Shown here: piece after piece, positions 63,192-64,000 of the stretch | Layout: every line of letters begins with the position of its first letter | Position numbering within the stretch: position 1 is the stretch's first letter | Origin: Clostridia bacterium | Lineage (GTDB): Bacteria; Bacillota; Clostridia; Christensenellales; Aristaeellaceae | Assembly (NCBI GenBank): GCA_017465155.1 | Contig: JAFTWV010000014.1 | Location: 1 to 64,000 of the forward strand | Length of the DNA stretch: 64,000 bases | Direction: 5' to 3' | The notes under the pieces: model-generated | What the model was told of the DNA's origin: nothing | The model's input: only the letters and a program-made list of their open reading frames with translations | Databases searched by the model: none | Position numbers and translations under genes: made by a program

Positions 63192-64000
63192 TTACTGTAC
63201 GGATTCGCGGATCTGCAGCTTGGCGTCCACGATGATGTGCCGGGGCTCCTCGCCGCGTTCAAGCATGTCCATAAGCACCTGTACGCTTTCACGGGCGATA
63301 TCGTCCACGGGCTGCTCGACGGTGGTCAGGCGAGGAATGAAAAACTTACTCATTTCGATGCCGTCAAAGCCGACGACGCTCACGTCAGCCGGGACACTCT
63401 TGCCCATGTCCTGCAGCGCGCGGATCACGCCGAAGGCAATGGTGTCCGACATGGCGAAAACGGCTGTGGTGTCCGGCTTTGATTCAAAGAAGCTGCGTGC
63501 CGTATCATATGCACCGCGAAGGGAGAATCGCGTCTGTACAAAACGCTCGTCATCAAAGGGAATGCACGCTTCTGCAAGAGCGTCCATGGCGCCTGTGTAG
63601 CGTTTGGCAAAGCCGTCGTCGCCCTGCCGGATACCGCCGAAAATCGCAATGCGGGTATGTCCAGCATCAATGAGGGTTTTCATGGCCTGATAGCCCATGG
63701 CGCGGTCGTCGATAAAGACGCTGGCAGCATGGGAAAAGGAAGTGTTTTCAGCGCTGATGGTTGTGAAAACCATCGGGCTGTCCATACCGTCCAGCACCTT
63801 TGCGCGTTCGTCAATGCGGCCGCCGACAAAAATGAAGCCCTTGACGCGCTTTTCGTGGGAGAGCCGCAGGGCGGTCTGAAACTCGTCGGCCTGTTCGTCA
63901 ACAAACTCCATCAGGAACGATGCATCGAGCCCCTGCGTATGCTGGAGCATTGCCTCAGCCAGCGCGTTGAGGAAGGGATTATCCCGGCCACGCAGAATGA
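63192..64000 (-). CDS. LacI-family transcription regulator, partial
   Basis: C-terminal 269 residues of a LacI/GalR regulator, cut by the window end. The effector-binding part (periplasmic-binding-protein-like) is intact: LRGRDNPFLNALAEAML at the cut, HEKRVKGFIFVGGR, AVFAMSDTIAFGVIRAL and ADVSVVGFDGIEMSKFFIPR. The DNA-binding helix-turn-helix lies beyond base 64000. It probably represses the maltodextrin genes and, judging from matching operators, the GH5 gene. The reading continues openly to the last base. Confidence 0.9.
   Translation of the reverse strand, partial: ILRGRDNPFLNALAEAMLQHTQGLDASFLMEFVDEQADEFQTALRLSHEKRVKGFIFVGGRIDERAKVLDGMDSPMVFTTISAENTSFSHAASVFIDDRAMGYQAMKTLIDAGHTRIAIFGGIRQGDDGFAKRYTGAMDALAEACIPFDDERFVQTRFSLRGAYDTARSFFESKPDTTAVFAMSDTIAFGVIRALQDMGKSVPADVSVVGFDGIEMSKFFIPRLTTVEQPVDDIARESVQVLMDMLERGEEPRHIIVDAKLQIRESVQ

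Overview
The window looks like chromosome from an anaerobic, carbohydrate-degrading Gram-positive Clostridia (Firmicutes/Bacillota), probably a gut or rumen lineage; no species can be named. The reasons are the sporulation-type families (YlmC/YmxH PRC-barrel, SPOCS/DUF3794 with LysM), consensus sigma-A promoters (TTGACA-N17-TATAAT) in AT-rich gaps between GC-rich genes, strong AGGAGG ribosome sites with frequent GTG starts, Firmicutes-type CUT1 sugar importers without their own ATPase, an XpaC/TelA pair, and many glycoside hydrolases. I see no rRNA, CRISPR array, prophage or transposase. One tRNA (Val, GAC) is present.

Layout. 1-8 kb: YlmC-like protein, ECF sigma/anti-sigma pair, DUF523, prephenate dehydrogenase, a folded palindromic element, a stand-alone E2-type acyltransferase domain, a membrane acyltransferase, a sugar nucleotidyltransferase and a peptidoglycan-binding protein. 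8-12.5 kb: an iron(III)-type ABC importer (binding protein, fused double permease, ATPase). 12.5-19 kb: a cytoplasmic GH2 beta-galactosidase divergent from a cytoplasmic GH43 arabinanase-like enzyme, then a secreted GH5 cellulase behind two LacI-type operators. 19-21.5 kb: a Tat export module (two TatA-family proteins and TatC) divergent from a Tat-signal protein that joins a Cys-rich C_GCAxxG_C_C domain to a covalent-FMN domain. 21.9-25.5 kb: a CUT1 oligosaccharide importer without ATPase. 25.6-30 kb: orphan trpB, iron alcohol dehydrogenase and two SDR enzymes. 30-38.9 kb (minus strand): DUF4956/VTC pair, M32 carboxypeptidase, MATE exporter, secreted protein, ArsR-DUF2087 regulator, histidine phosphatase, peptide-type binding protein. 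38.8-43.6 kb: membrane-anchored lytic transglycosylase with Gln-rich repeats, coaE, a membrane protein, telA and xpaC. 43.8-50.8 kb: a SPOCS-LysM gene broken by an in-frame TGA, GNAT, ispE, DUF1934, small genes, metallo-beta-lactamase-fold hydrolase, XRE regulator, DMT transporter, tRNA-Val, PPC/DUF296 protein. 50.8-55.2 kb: DUF4091 glycosidase-like protein and a nitrate/sulfonate/thiamine-precursor-type ABC importer. 55.4-64 kb: a complete maltodextrin locus (glgP, malQ, malG, malF, malE, LacI regulator cut by the window end).

The sugar genes fit together: the maltodextrin binding protein and permeases import oligosaccharides, MalQ and glycogen phosphorylase convert them to glucose and glucose-1-phosphate, and LacI-type operators (core AAACGTTT) occur at both malQ and the distant GH5 gene, which suggests shared control. 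The two observations I would follow first are the Tat module with its flavinylated Cys-rich client, and the in-frame TGA of the SPOCS gene, which is followed by a hairpin with the rough geometry of a bacterial SECIS.
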